DNA of 64,000 nt, from NCBI GenBank assembly GCA_017395685.1, contig JAFQOD010000039.1, forward strand, positions 16,430-80,429. The letters are read 5' to 3'. A program made the translations under genes and the position numbers. Positions within the stretch are counted from its first letter, which is position 1. Every line of letters starts with the position of its first letter. This document shows positions 63,898-64,000 of the stretch, one piece after another. Under the pieces are notes generated by a model. The model ran no database searches, had not been told where the DNA came from, and worked only from the letters and a program-made list of their open reading frames with translations. This DNA is from Clostridia bacterium (GTDB lineage: Bacteria > Bacillota > Clostridia > Christensenellales > Aristaeellaceae).

Positions 63898-64000
63898 CCC
63901 CCTGAAGTAGGATAATAGAACTACGTCAGGGGGTAACTTTATGGAGAAACGAAAATGGACAGATATCTCAAAGTATAGCGAAGTTATAGAGCAGTTGCGC
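63898..64000 (+). mobile_element. Start of a probable insertion sequence (cut by the window end)
   Basis: A 12-base inverted repeat (CCCCCTGAAGTA / TACGTCAGGGGG, one mismatch) precedes ATG 63941, which begins an open frame to the window end (MEKRKWTDISKYSEVIEQLR). Lower GC and the Lys/Ile-rich start differ from the neighbours and resemble an IS transposase N-terminus with a helix-turn-helix. Only 20 residues are visible, so the family cannot be named. Confidence 0.4.

Overview
The window looks like chromosomal DNA of an anaerobic, probably gut-dwelling member of the Clostridia. The evidence is biotin-dependent Na+-pumping decarboxylase genes, a TM1266-type hydrogenase-associated regulator, a YlbJ-like sporulation membrane protein, a SipW-type secretion signal, DUF4317, YitT and C_GCAxxG_C_C proteins, fairly GC-rich coding DNA and AGGAGG ribosome binding sites. 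The exact family cannot be fixed from the sequence. No tRNA, rRNA, CRISPR array or prophage was recognised. Most genes lie on the minus strand.

Layout. 1-3.9 kb: a two-component system (kinase cut by the left edge), then a TM1266-like regulator with an NMT1/THI5-type binding protein. 3.9-9.8 kb: a GH38 alpha-mannosidase, a frameshifted REP-associated transposase carrying two REP palindromes in its own reading frames, a GT2 glycosyltransferase and a NYN-LOTUS protein. 10-13.1 kb: uvrC, DUF1292 and YlbJ-like genes. 13.3-19.8 kb: a six-repeat SH3 secreted protein, a kinase-like protein with a MATE exporter, rpsT, a zinc-ribbon membrane protein, and DUF5655 with a YwlE-like arginine phosphatase. 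19.9-22.9 kb: two exported proteins sharing a lipocalin-like domain, one carrying a long Ala-rich hendecad-repeat stalk. 23-28.4 kb: the housekeeping run murA-dnaJ/TPR-pgsA-pncC-recA plus an orphan ZnuC-like ATPase.

29-36.8 kb is an oligopeptide (Opp) ABC operon with unusual architecture. OppC carries a seven-repeat RCC1-like beta-propeller in its first extracytoplasmic loop, and OppF carries a roughly 185-residue coiled-coil-like insertion between Walker A and the Q-loop. 37-45.6 kb holds a degenerate beta-lactamase/GNAT fusion, a double GNAT protein, and a heterodimeric ABC exporter preceded by a promoter, a 35-codon leader ORF and an intrinsic terminator that fit bmrB-like attenuation. uppP and a YitT gene follow.

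45.8-54.4 kb: DUF4317, an XRE-desulforedoxin regulator, a malQ-sugar ABC operon without its own ATPase, an HD hydrolase and cysK. 54.6-56.3 kb: a SipW-signal exported protein. 56.6-62.2 kb: a biotin-dependent carboxyltransferase/Na+-decarboxylase operon with two kinds of carboxyltransferase sharing one biotin carrier, interrupted by a hairpin-packed region of about 450 bp. 62.4-64 kb: a WG-repeat secreted protein and the start of a probable insertion sequence.

The two solute-uptake operons follow one plan: a binding protein first with a non-lipidated Sec signal, a stem-loop after it, then the permeases. The strongest candidates for something new are the RCC1-OppC/coiled-coil-OppF importer, the leader-peptide attenuator of the ABC exporter, and the structured intercistronic RNA of the decarboxylase operon.
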